From Pelagerythrobacter sp041912895 (GTDB lineage Bacteria; Pseudomonadota; Alphaproteobacteria; Sphingomonadales; Sphingomonadaceae): a DNA stretch of 64,000 bases. The notes beneath the pieces are model-generated. The model was given only the letters and a program-made list of their open reading frames with translations, was not told the origin of the DNA and did not search any database. The stretch is from the NCBI RefSeq assembly GCF_041912895.1, contig NZ_JAYSGI010000001.1:372001-436000 (forward strand), read 5' to 3'. Made by a program: the position numbers and the translations under genes. This document shows positions 1 through 8,595 of this stretch, in pieces; the first letter of the stretch is position 1, and each line of letters starts with the position of its first letter.

Positions 1-2
1 GC

Positions 3-875
3 TTCGCCGCCGGGCCGAAGCTGGCCCCCGAATTGGCGCTCGCAGCGCCCATGGCGTGCCCGGTGCTGGGCGACAAGTCCATCATCCATCGCCTGAGGAG
101 CCTGACGATGACCGACATCACCCCGCGCCGCCGCCTGGCCGGACGCGCGATCCTCGCCGCCGGGCTGTTCGCGCTGCCGTTGACCGCCTCGGTGTCCTAC
201 GCCGAGAGCGTGGCTGCGCCCCAGGCGCCCCAGGCGCCGCTGCCGCCCGCCGCACTCGAAGCGCCCGCTGCGCCGACGGCACCGCCGCCTCCGGCCGCGC
301 CCGACGCGCCGTCTGCTCCCGTGCCGCCGGTCGCGCCCGAGGCGCCCGGGGCGGTTGCGATCGAGCGGATCGAGCGAACCGGCGACGGCGTCGAGCGCCG
401 GATCATCGTCAACCGCCGGGAAAGCAATACGCACGACCGCGATGCGATCGTTGAGGAGAAGCGCCGGACGGTGCGGCATCTGTCCGAACTCACCGCCGAG
501 GAACGCGCCCACTACGATCGCGCGATGGACAAGCTCGCGTCGCGGATGGCCGAGCTCGAGCATCTCGACGAACGGATCGACCGCGAAGTCCGCCTCGCGC
601 TACGCAGCGTCCCGCAGCCGCCCCGCGTGCCGGATGTGCCCGACGTTCCGCGCGTGATCGAAGGGTGCCGCGGCGACGAGATCGTCCACGAAAGCTCGGA
701 GGACGGCCGCCAGGTCATCCGCATCTGCACCGCGAAGATCAACGCCGAGGCGCTGGCCGGGCTGCGCGAAGCACGCAACGACCTGGCGCACGATCCCGAT
801 CTTTCGCCCGAGATGCGCGCACGCGTGCTGCGTTCGCTCGATTCGTCGATCGCCGGGATGGCTGCAAAGGACTGA
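3..875 (+). CDS. M56/BlaR1-like family protein, C-terminal part (5' truncated)
   Basis: The reading frame is open from the window edge, so the start and the zinc-metalloprotease domain lie outside. What remains looks like the end of an M56 (BlaR1/MecR1-like) membrane protein: a segment resembling the family's 'CPVLGDKSIIHRLRSL' region, a basic stretch, then a membrane helix with 'AILAAGLFALPLTASVSYA'. After it come about 45 residues of Ala/Pro repeats, which look like a periplasmic linker, and a charged, partly helical C-terminal domain with two cysteines. An internal TTG at 33 is not a credible start because the similarity continues upstream of it. The family usually senses an extracellular signal and cleaves a BlaI-type repressor. 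That role is inferred from the family, since neither the HEXXH motif nor a repressor gene is visible. Confidence 0.6.
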   Translation, partial: FAAGPKLAPELALAAPMACPVLGDKSIIHRLRSLTMTDITPRRRLAGRAILAAGLFALPLTASVSYAESVAAPQAPQAPLPPAALEAPAAPTAPPPPAAPDAPSAPVPPVAPEAPGAVAIERIERTGDGVERRIIVNRRESNTHDRDAIVEEKRRTVRHLSELTAEERAHYDRAMDKLASRMAELEHLDERIDREVRLALRSVPQPPRVPDVPDVPRVIEGCRGDEIVHESSEDGRQVIRICTAKINAEALAGLREARNDLAHDPDLSPEMRARVLRSLDSSIAGMAAKD

Positions 876-885
876 GCGGCAGCGG

Positions 886-1563
886 CTAGCGCCCGTCGTC
901 GTCGCCCTGCACGACCTCGTGCGAGACGAATACGACCGGCTGGTCTGCTTTCGCGGGTGTTGGCGTCGCCGCCTGGGCGGGTTGCGCCGGCGGCGGACGA
1001 AGCGCCAGACCCCGACCGTCGCCGCGCCATTCGACCGGGTCCGCCGACGGCATGGCGATCCGCGCGAAAGCGGGGCGCGCCGGGTAGGAACAGCCCATCT
1101 GCGCGCCGAGACCCTTGAGATAGCCGCGCCGGATCAGCCCGGCGACGATCGCCGCCTCGAAATCGCGCTGGTGGTCGGCCGCGCCGGTCACTTCGCGCAC
1201 GATGCTGCGGAAGGGGATGAACGAGCCGACCCAGCTCTTGGCCATCCGGCCGACCGAGATGTCGTCGCGGTGCCCTTCGGCGACGTCGAGATCGGGGCCG
1301 AGCACCACGTCGAGTTCGGCGATCGCTCCGCCGATCTCGCCGCATCCGGTGAGCCCCTCGCTGGCGTAGGGCGCGGCGGCGGCGGCGAGCAGCAGTTCGG
1401 GAATCGCGTCGCGCGACAGGTTGAGATCGGTCAGCGGCGTCTTCGCCACGTCCATGACGCCGGGATCGCGGTCGCGCACGCTTTCCTGCGCGCGCGCGGC
1501 GAGCGGAGCGGCGGTTGCCGTCGCGGCGAGCGCGAGCGCGCTAGCCCATGTCGAAATATGCAT
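886..1563 (-). CDS. hypothetical secreted protein
   Basis: No family recognised. Starting at the ATG at 1563 gives 225 aa with a clear Sec signal peptide over about residues 1-23 (hydrophobic Ala/Leu core ending 'LAARA'). ATG 1578 would add five residues. The mature part has two cysteines ('LTGCGEIGG' and 'GAQMGCSYP') that could pair in the periplasm, and an Ala/Pro-rich tail. The start lies inside the end of the upstream metallopeptidase gene (23-bp overlap), so the two are probably translationally coupled and co-transcribed leftward. The function is unknown. An extracytoplasmic location is the only supported inference. Confidence 0.7.
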   Translation of the reverse strand: MHISTWASALALAATATAAPLAARAQESVRDRDPGVMDVAKTPLTDLNLSRDAIPELLLAAAAAPYASEGLTGCGEIGGAIAELDVVLGPDLDVAEGHRDDISVGRMAKSWVGSFIPFRSIVREVTGAADHQRDFEAAIVAGLIRRGYLKGLGAQMGCSYPARPAFARIAMPSADPVEWRGDGRGLALRPPPAQPAQAATPTPAKADQPVVFVSHEVVQGDDDGR

Positions 1564-2407
1564 CGCAGACCCTTTCATCGCCGCTCTCCATGCCCGCCCG
1601 CAGCGCTTCGATTCGCTGCGCGCTCGATCCATGGGTGAAGTTTTCCGGGCTCACCTGCTGGCCCGCCTGCTGCTGTAGCGCATCGTCGCCGATCGCGCCC
1701 GCCGCGCGCAAGCCTTCTTCCATGTCGCCGGGCTCGATCAGGTCGCGGTTGCGGCCCGCCCAGACCCCGGCGTAGCAATCCGCCTGCAATTCCATCCGCA
1801 CCTGCAACGCGTTTGCCTCGCCCGGGGCCTGCGCCTGCGCGCTGCGGATTTGCGCGGCGAGCCCGGTCAGCGTCTGGATATGGTGCCCGTATTCGTGCGC
1901 GATCACGTAGTGCCGCGCGAAATCACCGCCCGCGCCGAGTTCGCGCGCGAGCGTGTCGTAGAAGCTGGTGTCGATGTAGATGTCGCGGTCGCTCGGGCAG
2001 TAGAACGGCCCGACCGCGCTCGAAGCCTGGCCGCAGCCGGAAACGGTGCCGCCGGTGTAGAATTCCAGCTCGGGATCCTCGAACGCGATGCCGGCGCGCG
2101 CGAATTCGGGCTGCCAGGTGCGGTTGAGCGAATCGAGCGCGTTGCACGCCTCCAGCGAATAGGCGTTCTGTTCGCACAGCGCGGTTTCCGACATGTCGCC
2201 CTGCTGCCGCTGCGTGCCCGGCGCGCTCTGCTGGACGCTGTCGATCGTGCCGAGCATCTGGCCGGGATCGACCCCGAACACGAGCGCGGCGACGATCACG
2301 ATCACCAGCGAGCCGCAGCCGATCTTGCCTCCGCCGCCACCGGGGAAACCACCCCCGCCGCCCTGCCGGACGCGGATATTGCTGGGATCGAAACGGTTGA
2401 GCCGCAT
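1541..2407 (-). CDS. ypfJ: YpfJ-type neutral zinc metallopeptidase
   Basis: This 288-aa protein matches the putative neutral zinc metallopeptidase family (Pfam Zn_peptidase, YpfJ). After a Gly-rich N-terminus there is one membrane anchor ('CGSLVIVIVAALVFGV', about residues 31-46). The catalytic zinc motif 'HEYGHH' follows in the middle of the chain, with downstream 'LQADCYAGVWA' carrying the conserved Glu/Asp region. The start is well supported by a GGGGAGGA ribosome site 6 nt upstream of the ATG. It faces bdhA across a 113-bp divergent gap and overlaps the downstream secreted-protein gene. The topology suggests a membrane-anchored peptidase acting in the periplasm. The substrate is unknown. 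Confidence 0.9.
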   Translation of the reverse strand: MRLNRFDPSNIRVRQGGGGGFPGGGGGKIGCGSLVIVIVAALVFGVDPGQMLGTIDSVQQSAPGTQRQQGDMSETALCEQNAYSLEACNALDSLNRTWQPEFARAGIAFEDPELEFYTGGTVSGCGQASSAVGPFYCPSDRDIYIDTSFYDTLARELGAGGDFARHYVIAHEYGHHIQTLTGLAAQIRSAQAQAPGEANALQVRMELQADCYAGVWAGRNRDLIEPGDMEEGLRAAGAIGDDALQQQAGQQVSPENFTHGSSAQRIEALRAGMESGDERVCDAYFDMG

Positions 2408-2520
2408 TATTTTCCTCCCCAGTGCCGTATGCTGACCGAAAGGCTCTGGACAGTGGCAGCCTTGCTCGCGAAAGCGGAACGCGCAAGGCCTTTCGACGGC
2501 AAAAACTGCAGGAGTAACAA
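2408..2520. promoter_or_regulatory. divergent intergenic region (ypfJ / bdhA)
   Basis: This 113-bp gap must hold promoters for both flanking genes. It contains overlapping inverted repeats: CCTTGC at 2460-2465 with GCAAGG at 2483-2488, and CGAAAG with CTTTCG slightly offset. They could fold in the bdhA leader or be an operator. No -35/-10 pair is convincing by eye. Confidence 0.35.
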
Positions 2521-3276
2521 ATGTTCCTCTCGGGCAAGCGCGCTCTCGTCACCGGATCGACCTCGGGCATCGGGCTCGCGGTCGCGCGCGCGCTGGCCGC
2601 CGAAGGGGCCGAGGTCGTGCTCAACGGCTTCGGGGAGGAGAGCGCGATCGCGAAGCTGTGCGACGAACTGGGCGCGCGCCATGTCGGCGCGGACCTGACC
2701 ACCGCCGAAGGCTGCGACGCGCTGATGGATGCGGCGGGCCCGATCGACGTGCTGGTCAACAACGCCGGGATGCAGCACGTTGCGCCGGTCGAGGAATTTC
2801 CGGTCGAGAAATGGGACGCGATCATCGCGCTAAATCTCTCGGCGGCGTTCCACACCGCGCGCCGCGCGGTGCCGCACATGAAGGCGAAAGGGTGGGGCCG
2901 GATCGTCAACACCGCCAGCGCGCATTCGAAGACGGCCTCGCCGTTCAAGAGCGCCTATATCGCTGCGAAGCACGGGCTGGACGGCCTGACCAAGACGCTC
3001 GCGCTCGAACTGGCGCAGAGCGGGGTGACCGCCAACTGCATCAGTCCCGGCTACGTGTGGACGCCGCTGGTGGAAAACCAGATCCCCGATACCATGAAAG
3101 CGCGGAGCCTGACGCGCGAGCAGGTGATGAACGACGTGCTGCTGGCCAAGCAGCCGACCAAGCGCTTCGTCCAGCCCGAGGAGATCGGCGCGCTCGCGGT
3201 GTTCCTGTGCCGCGAGGAAGCGGGTAACGTGACCGGCGCCAACTGGAGCATCGACGGCGGCTGGACCGCGGAATAG
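2521..3276 (+). CDS. bdhA: D-3-hydroxybutyrate dehydrogenase (SDR family)
   Basis: This 251-aa classical short-chain dehydrogenase reversibly oxidises D-3-hydroxybutyrate to acetoacetate with NAD+, linking polyhydroxybutyrate or ketone-body metabolism to acetyl-CoA. Visible motifs are the nucleotide-binding 'TGSTSGIG' near the N-terminus, 'NNAGMQH', the catalytic 'SAHSKTASPFKSAYIAAKHG' stretch with Ser, Tyr and Lys, and the C-terminal 'GANWSIDGGWTAE' ending typical of this enzyme. 'AGMQHVAPVEEFP' and the 'LLAKQPTKRFVQPEEIG' region separate it from generic FabG proteins. An AGGAG ribosome site precedes the ATG. The next gene follows 10 bp downstream, so they may be co-transcribed although functionally unrelated. 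Confidence 0.9.
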   Translation: MFLSGKRALVTGSTSGIGLAVARALAAEGAEVVLNGFGEESAIAKLCDELGARHVGADLTTAEGCDALMDAAGPIDVLVNNAGMQHVAPVEEFPVEKWDAIIALNLSAAFHTARRAVPHMKAKGWGRIVNTASAHSKTASPFKSAYIAAKHGLDGLTKTLALELAQSGVTANCISPGYVWTPLVENQIPDTMKARSLTREQVMNDVLLAKQPTKRFVQPEEIGALAVFLCREEAGNVTGANWSIDGGWTAE

Positions 3277-3286
3277 GGGAGATACC

Positions 3287-4777
3287 ATGGGGGCGGGGGC
3301 GCCGATACGACGCCGGATTGCGATCCTGCTTGCGCTGATCGTCGCGGGCTGCGCGCCCGCGCGCATCGATTCGACGCCGGCGGGCGACAGTCTCGACGCG
3401 ATCGAGCGCGAACTCGAAGCCGATATCGCGGTGCTCGCGAGCGACGATTTCGAGGGCCGCCGCCCCGGCACCGCGGGCGAAGCGAAGACGCTGCGCCATC
3501 TCGCGCAGGAATGGCAGGAAGCCGGGCTCGAATCGGGCACCAACGATCCCGCCAACCCGTGGTTCGTCCCCGTGTCGCTGCAACTCGACCAGCCCGACCG
3601 CAGCACGGCGACGTTCCATCGCGGGCGGCGGACGATCGCCGTGCCCGAAGGAAGCGTCCATCTCTATACCTCGGGCCGCCGCGCGCTGCTCGAACGCAGC
3701 CCGGTACTCTATGTCGGGCGCCAGGGTGAGAGCCTCGACCGGTCGGAGCTGGCGGGCCGGGTCGCCCTCATGGCCTGGGACCATCCGCGCCATCTCGAAC
3801 AGCGCGAGGCGCTGATCGAGAAGGGCGCCGCTGCGGTGCTCGCGATCGTGCCCGACGCCGCCGATCTCGCCGAACTGGTCGAACGCCGCGCCGAGGGCTC
3901 GTACCGGCTCGCGGGCGCGGAAGACGGCGCCGCGCTCTACGGCCTGATCTCGGCGGAAGGGGCGCAGGCGCTGCTGGGCGAGCGGCGGGCCGCGGAGCTG
4001 AGGGCGGCGGCGGATCGCGAAGGCTTCCGCCCCGTCCCGCTCGATATCGAAGCCGAACTGGAGGCGACCTCGCTCCCCGGCGAAGTCCGCACGCATAATC
4101 TGATCGCCCGCCTTCCCGGCAGCAAGCCCGGCTCGGGCGCGGTGCTGCTGCTCGCGCACTGGGACCATTTCGGCCGCTGTGCGGGCGGCGAGGGGGCGCG
4201 GGCGATCTGCAACGGCGCGGTCGACAACGCGAGCGGTCTCGCGGTGCTGAGCGCGGTCGCCCGCCGTCTGACACGAGGGCCGCGGCTCGACCGCGATGTC
4301 TACTTCCTCGCCACCACCGCGGAGGAATGGGGCCTGCTCGGCGCGCGCGCCTTCGCGCAGGATCCGCCGCTGCCGCTCGATGCCATTGTCGCCGCATTCA
4401 ACGTGGATACCAGCGCGATCGCGCCGCGCGGCGGCCCGGTGGCGCTGGTCGGCAACGGCATGACCGCGCTCGACGCCGAGGTCGAGCGCGTGATCGCCGC
4501 CGCGGGGCGCGAGCCGGGCGATCCGGAATACGCCAACCGCTACGTTCGCCGGCAGGACGGCTGGGCGTTGCTCCAGCACGACGTGCCCACGTTGATGGTA
4601 TCGAGCGCCTTCGCCGACCACGAGGCGCTGGAGGCGTTCATGCGCGATCGCTATCACCGCCCCAGCGACGTCGCTGGCGGTGTGGAGCTGGGCGGCGCGG
4701 CGGAGGACGTGCTGCTCCACGTCGCGCTGGTGCGCCACTTCGCGAACGTTGCGAGCTATCCGGCCGGCGCGAGATAA
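3287..4777 (+). CDS. M28 family zinc peptidase, predicted lipoprotein
   Basis: This 496-aa exported aminopeptidase-like protein has an N-terminal signal ending in the lipobox 'LIVAGC', so it should be lipidated and anchored in the envelope. A PA-like insert occupies roughly residues 120-260. The M28 metal and catalytic residues follow in order: 'AHWDHFG' (His, Asp), 'GAVDNASG' (bridging Asp), 'TTAEEWG' (Glu pair), 'FNVDTS' (Asp) and 'YHRPSD' (His). All five expected ligands are therefore present. It probably cleaves N-terminal residues from peptides in the periplasm. The start at 3287 is preceded by GGGGAG. The substrate cannot be deduced. Confidence 0.88.
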   Translation: MGAGAPIRRRIAILLALIVAGCAPARIDSTPAGDSLDAIERELEADIAVLASDDFEGRRPGTAGEAKTLRHLAQEWQEAGLESGTNDPANPWFVPVSLQLDQPDRSTATFHRGRRTIAVPEGSVHLYTSGRRALLERSPVLYVGRQGESLDRSELAGRVALMAWDHPRHLEQREALIEKGAAAVLAIVPDAADLAELVERRAEGSYRLAGAEDGAALYGLISAEGAQALLGERRAAELRAAADREGFRPVPLDIEAELEATSLPGEVRTHNLIARLPGSKPGSGAVLLLAHWDHFGRCAGGEGARAICNGAVDNASGLAVLSAVARRLTRGPRLDRDVYFLATTAEEWGLLGARAFAQDPPLPLDAIVAAFNVDTSAIAPRGGPVALVGNGMTALDAEVERVIAAAGREPGDPEYANRYVRRQDGWALLQHDVPTLMVSSAFADHEALEAFMRDRYHRPSDVAGGVELGGAAEDVLLHVALVRHFANVASYPAGAR

Positions 4778-4781
4778 ATTG

Positions 4782-4803
4782 CCCGCCACCCCCTAGCGGG
4801 TTT
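4782..4803 (+). terminator. possible terminator after M28 peptidase gene
   Basis: CCCGC at 4782-4786 can pair with GCGGG at 4796-4800, followed by a short T run. It lies just after the peptidase stop and before guaB. The stem is short and the T run weak, so this is tentative. Confidence 0.3.
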
Positions 4804-4856
4804 CCGGTCATGCGGTTACATGGGCCGCCACGATTCTCCCGGCGGAAGACAGTTAC

Positions 4857-6320
4857 GTGGCATCTATCGACATCCCCCTCGGCCTCACGTTCGACGACGT
4901 GCTCCTGCGTCCGGCCGAAAGCGACATCCTCCCCTCCATGGCGGACACGCGCACGCGGCTGACGCGCGACATCGCGCTCAACATCCCCGTGCTCTCCGCC
5001 GCGATGGACACCGTGACGGAAGCGGACATGGCGATCGTCATGGCGCAGATGGGCGGGATCGGCGTGCTCCACCGCAACCTGACGGTGGCGGAACAGTGCG
5101 CGGCGGTGCGCGCGGTCAAGCGGTTCGAAAGCGGCATGGTGGTCAACCCGATCACGATCTCGCCCGAGGCGACGCTGGGCGAGGCGCAGGCGCTGATGAC
5201 GCAGCATCGCATCAGCGGCATCCCCGTGACCGACCGCGACGCCAAGCTGGTCGGCATCCTGACCAACCGCGACGTGCGTTTTGCCGAGAACGACCGTCAG
5301 CCGGTGCGCGAACTGATGACGACCGACGATCTCGCTACCGTGCCACTCGGCACCGGGCAGGACGAGGCGCGCCGCCTGCTGCACCAGCGGCGGATCGAGA
5401 AGCTGCTGGTGGTCGACGACAACTATCGCTGCATCGGCCTCATCACAGTGAAGGATATCGAGAAGGCGGTGACCTATCCCGACGCCACGAAGGACGCCGC
5501 CGGGCGCCTGCGCGTAGCGGCAGCGACGACCGTGGGCGACAAGGGCCTCGAGCGCACGCAGGCACTGGTCGAGGCCGAGGTCGACGTGGTCATCATCGAC
5601 ACCGCGCACGGGCACAACAAGGATGTCGCCCGCGCGGTCGAAAAGGCCAAGACGCTGTCGAACTCGGTGCAGGTGATCGCGGGCAACGTCGCCACGGCGG
5701 AAGCCACGCGCGCGCTGATCGACGCGGGGGCGGACGCGGTGAAGGTGGGCATCGGGCCGGGCTCGATCTGCACCACGCGGATCGTCGCGGGCGTCGGTGT
5801 GCCGCAGCTCACCGCGATCATGGACTGCGCGGAAGAAGCCGCGAAGTCCGGCGTGCCGGTGATCGCCGACGGCGGCCTGCGCACCAGCGGCGATGCGGCC
5901 AAGGCGCTGGCCGCGGGTGCCTCGGCGGTGATGGTAGGGTCGATGCTGGCAGGCACCGCGGAAAGCCCGGGCGAGACGTTTCTCTACCAGGGCCGTAGCT
6001 ACAAGGCCTATCGCGGGATGGGCAGCGTCGGCGCGATGGCGCGCGGCAGCGCCGACCGCTATTTCCAGCAGGACGTTTCGGCGATGAAGCTGGTGCCCGA
6101 AGGAATCGAAGGGCAGGTGCCGTTCAAGGGGCCGGCGGCGGATGTCGTCCACCAGCTCGTCGGCGGGGTGAAGGCCGCGATGGGCTATACTGGCAGCGCC
6201 ACGATCGACGATTTGCGGACCCGCGCGCAGTTCGTGCGGATCACCAACGCGGGCCTGAGCGAGAGCCACGTCCACGACGTGGCGATCACCCGCGAGGCAC
6301 CGAACTATCCCACGAGATGA
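4857..6320 (+). CDS. guaB: inosine-5'-monophosphate dehydrogenase
   Basis: A 487-aa, full-length IMP dehydrogenase. It converts IMP to XMP with NAD+, the committed step of guanine nucleotide synthesis. The TIM-barrel start 'LTFDDVLLRPAESD', two CBS domains inserted at about residues 95-205, and the catalytic loop 'GPGSICTTRIV' with Cys305 are all visible, as are the 'GMGSVGAM' phosphate and flap region and the C-terminal 'FVRITNAGLSESHVHD'. Translation starts at GTG 4857, the only start that fits the conserved N-terminus. The stop codon lies inside a long palindrome (6309-6343) separating it from the rRNA methyltransferase gene 37 bp downstream. Confidence 0.97.
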   Translation: MASIDIPLGLTFDDVLLRPAESDILPSMADTRTRLTRDIALNIPVLSAAMDTVTEADMAIVMAQMGGIGVLHRNLTVAEQCAAVRAVKRFESGMVVNPITISPEATLGEAQALMTQHRISGIPVTDRDAKLVGILTNRDVRFAENDRQPVRELMTTDDLATVPLGTGQDEARRLLHQRRIEKLLVVDDNYRCIGLITVKDIEKAVTYPDATKDAAGRLRVAAATTVGDKGLERTQALVEAEVDVVIIDTAHGHNKDVARAVEKAKTLSNSVQVIAGNVATAEATRALIDAGADAVKVGIGPGSICTTRIVAGVGVPQLTAIMDCAEEAAKSGVPVIADGGLRTSGDAAKALAAGASAVMVGSMLAGTAESPGETFLYQGRSYKAYRGMGSVGAMARGSADRYFQQDVSAMKLVPEGIEGQVPFKGPAADVVHQLVGGVKAAMGYTGSATIDDLRTRAQFVRITNAGLSESHVHDVAITREAPNYPTR

Positions 6321-6343
6321 GCGCGTCGCGCTCATCTCGTGGG
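6309..6343 (+). terminator. perfect 17-bp palindrome over the guaB stop
   Basis: The arm at 6309-6325 is exactly complementary to 6327-6343, giving a 16-17 bp stem with a minimal loop. It includes the last guaB codons and its TGA. A GC-rich hairpin of this kind would stall or stabilise RNA ends, but there is no T run, so intrinsic termination may be partial. The next start codon is 15 bp beyond it. Confidence 0.55.
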
Positions 6344-6357
6344 GGATCGGTGCCGTC

Positions 6358-7539
6358 ATGACGCCCTCCGCACGTGTTCAGGCGGCGATCGAACTGCTCG
6401 ATGCCGTGATCGCGGCCGCGCGGGGCAAGGGCGCCCCGGCCGACCGGCTGATCTCCGAATACTTCCGCCAGCGGCGCTACGCCGGGAGCAAGGACCGGCG
6501 CGCGGTGCGCGAGCTGGTCTATCGCGCGATTCGCGCCTGCGGGCCGGTGCCCGCCAGCGGACGCGCGGCGATGCTGCGGCTTGCGGCCGACGATTCGGCG
6601 ATCGCGCCGCTGTTCGACGGATCGCAGCACGGCCCCGCGCCGATCGCCGAGTGCGAGAGCGTGGCCGGGGGCGGCCTCGCGCCCGAATGGCTCGAAGCCG
6701 CGCTCGCGCAGTCCGGTATCGCGGGTGATGAAGCCGAGGCGCTGCTGGGCCGTGCGCCGCTCGACCTGCGGGTCAACACGCTCAAGGCCGCGCGCGACAC
6801 CGTGGCGCTGCCTGAGCCGGGCGAACAGCTCGCCGCGCCGCACGCGCTGCGCTTTCCCTCCGGCACTTCGGTCGACCAGTGGCCGGCGTATCGCGAAGGG
6901 CTGGTCGAGATACAGGACCACGGCAGCCAACTCGCCTGCATGTCTGTAGGCGCGCAGCCGGGCGAGACGGTGATCGACCTCTGCGCTGGGGCGGGCGGCA
7001 AGACGCTCGCGCTCGCCGCTGCGATGAACAATCGCGGCACGCTGATCGCCAGCGACACCGACCGCGCGCGCCTGTCGAACCTGCGGCCCCGCGCCGCGCG
7101 CGCCGGGGCGGGCATGATCGAGAGTCTGCTGCTCGATCCAGGCCGCGAAATGGATGTGCTCGGCGCGTTCGCGGGCAAGGCCGACGCGGTGCTGATCGAC
7201 GCGCCGTGTTCGGGCACCGGCACCTGGCGGCGCAATCCGGAGGCGCGCTGGCGGCTCGATCCGAAGGAACTTGCCCGGCTGACGGACACGCAGGATCGCC
7301 TGCTCGATCTCGCCGCGCGGCTGGTGCGGCCGGGCGGGCGGCTGGTCTACGTCACCTGCTCGCTGCTCGATGCCGAAGGGGCCGACCGGATCGCGCGCTT
7401 CCTCACCGATCATCCGGCCTGGCGCGCCGACCCGTCCGCGCTGCCATTGGGTGTCGCGCGGGGGAACGGCATGCGGCTGACCCCGTTCCACGACGCGACC
7501 GATGGATTTTTCATCGCGCGTGCAGGCTTGCCGTGTTAA
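6358..7539 (+). CDS. RsmB/NOP-family RNA (cytosine-5-)-methyltransferase
   Basis: This 393-aa SAM-dependent RNA m5C methyltransferase is of the RsmB/NOL1/NOP2/Sun type. The SAM motif is 'VIDLCAGAGGKTLALAAAM'. The motif IV cysteine sits in 'DAPCSGTGTWRRNPEARW' and the catalytic cysteine in 'YVTCSLL'. The N-terminal ~130 residues are helical and degenerate, shorter than a full NusB-like domain. The probable target is 16S rRNA (position 967 in E. coli) but another rRNA site is possible. It lies downstream of guaB and 58 bp upstream of the TPR gene. Confidence 0.87.
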   Translation: MTPSARVQAAIELLDAVIAAARGKGAPADRLISEYFRQRRYAGSKDRRAVRELVYRAIRACGPVPASGRAAMLRLAADDSAIAPLFDGSQHGPAPIAECESVAGGGLAPEWLEAALAQSGIAGDEAEALLGRAPLDLRVNTLKAARDTVALPEPGEQLAAPHALRFPSGTSVDQWPAYREGLVEIQDHGSQLACMSVGAQPGETVIDLCAGAGGKTLALAAAMNNRGTLIASDTDRARLSNLRPRAARAGAGMIESLLLDPGREMDVLGAFAGKADAVLIDAPCSGTGTWRRNPEARWRLDPKELARLTDTQDRLLDLAARLVRPGGRLVYVTCSLLDAEGADRIARFLTDHPAWRADPSALPLGVARGNGMRLTPFHDATDGFFIARAGLPC

Positions 7540-7597
7540 CCGGCGAAGCATGGCAGAGGACCCATCTGCAAAGGCCCCGGCCGTTCAGGAGTTTATC

Positions 7598-8104
7598 ATG
7601 CGTTTTGCCCCCGCCGCCGCCGCCCTGTCGCTGATCGTCGCGATCACCGCGAGCGTGGGGCAGGGCGCCGAACGCGACGCCGATCCGCGCGCCGCGATGC
7701 TGGTGACCGAAGGGCGCGCGGCGCTCGAAGCCGACCAGCCGCAGCGGGCGATCGACGCGTTCGAGGCCGCGCTGGCGATCGATCCCGGCTATACCGCGAT
7801 ATTCCTCGATCTCGCGCAGGCCTCGCGCGCCGAGGGTATGCAGGGCAAGGCGATCCACTATTACCGCGAGGCGCTGGTGCGCGATCCGGGCAATCTCGCG
7901 GCGATCTCGGGCGAAGGCGCCGCGCTGGTCGAGAAAGGCGCGCTGGAGAAGGCTCGGGCCAATCTCTCCAAGCTCACCAGCATGTGCGGCGCCGGGTGCG
8001 CGGAAACGCGCCAGCTCGCCGCGGCGATCGAGGCGGGCCCGCGCCAGCCGGTGCTGACCGCCGAGGCGCTGCTGCCCGAAGCGCAGGTGACGCAGGCGAA
8101 CTGA
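7598..8104 (+). CDS. exported tetratricopeptide-repeat protein
   Basis: A 168-aa protein with an N-terminal signal peptide ('FAPAAAALSLIVAITASVG', residues 3-21) and two to three TPR units (about residues 35-110, for example 'AIDAFEAALAIDPGYTAIF' and 'AIHYYREALVRDPGNLAAI'). The start was placed at ATG 7598 because an AGGAG ribosome site sits 7 nt upstream and the signal peptide begins there. Earlier in-frame codons overlap the methyltransferase gene. TPRs mediate protein contacts, so a periplasmic scaffolding role is likely. The partner is unknown. A CxxxC pair ('MCGAGC') near residue 130 may form a disulfide. Confidence 0.8.
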   Translation: MRFAPAAAALSLIVAITASVGQGAERDADPRAAMLVTEGRAALEADQPQRAIDAFEAALAIDPGYTAIFLDLAQASRAEGMQGKAIHYYREALVRDPGNLAAISGEGAALVEKGALEKARANLSKLTSMCGAGCAETRQLAAAIEAGPRQPVLTAEALLPEAQVTQAN

Positions 8105-8117
8105 ACGCCCGCGCCCA

Positions 8118-8591
8118 TCACACCAGCTCGCGAAACGCCTCGACCACGGTGCGATAGACGCGCTTCTTGAATGGCACGATCAGTTCGGGAAGCTGCTCGG
8201 GCTCGACCCATTTCCAGTCGCAGAATTCGGGCGGATCGTGCGCCTCCAGGTCGATGTCGGCATCGCCGCCGCCGAAGCGCGCGAGGAACCAGACCTGTTC
8301 CTGCCCGCGATATCTGCCGCCCCACAATTTGCCGATCAGGTCCTCGGGAAGATCGTAGCGGATCGCATCGTCCATCCGCTTGAGCAGCGTGACATGCTCC
8401 GCCTGAACGCCGGTTTCCTCGTGCAGTTCGCGCAGTGCCGCGTCGCGCAGGTCCTCGCCCTCGTCGACGCCGCCCTGCGGCATCTGCCACCAGTCGCCTT
8501 CCTTGTTGTCGATCCGGCGCCCGACGAAGACCTTGCCCTCGGCGTTGACCAGCATCACGCCCACGCAGGGGCGATAACCAAGCTCTTCCAT
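8118..8591 (-). CDS. rppH: RNA pyrophosphohydrolase (Nudix)
   Basis: A 157-aa Nudix hydrolase that removes pyrophosphate from 5'-triphosphate RNA ends and so initiates mRNA decay; members also act on dinucleoside polyphosphates. The Nudix box is complete ('GGVDEGEDLRDAALRELHEE' followed by TGV). RppH hallmarks are 'YRPCVGVMLVN', 'WQMPQGG', 'YDLPEDLIGKLW' and 'YRGQEQVWFLARF'. Start chosen at ATG 8591 ('MEELGYRP'), which leaves a 4-bp gap from the upstream esterase gene; an in-frame codon upstream would add eight unconserved residues. The gene is convergent with the TPR gene. Confidence 0.93.
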   Translation of the reverse strand: MEELGYRPCVGVMLVNAEGKVFVGRRIDNKEGDWWQMPQGGVDEGEDLRDAALRELHEETGVQAEHVTLLKRMDDAIRYDLPEDLIGKLWGGRYRGQEQVWFLARFGGGDADIDLEAHDPPEFCDWKWVEPEQLPELIVPFKKRVYRTVVEAFRELV

Positions 8592-8595
8592 GTTT

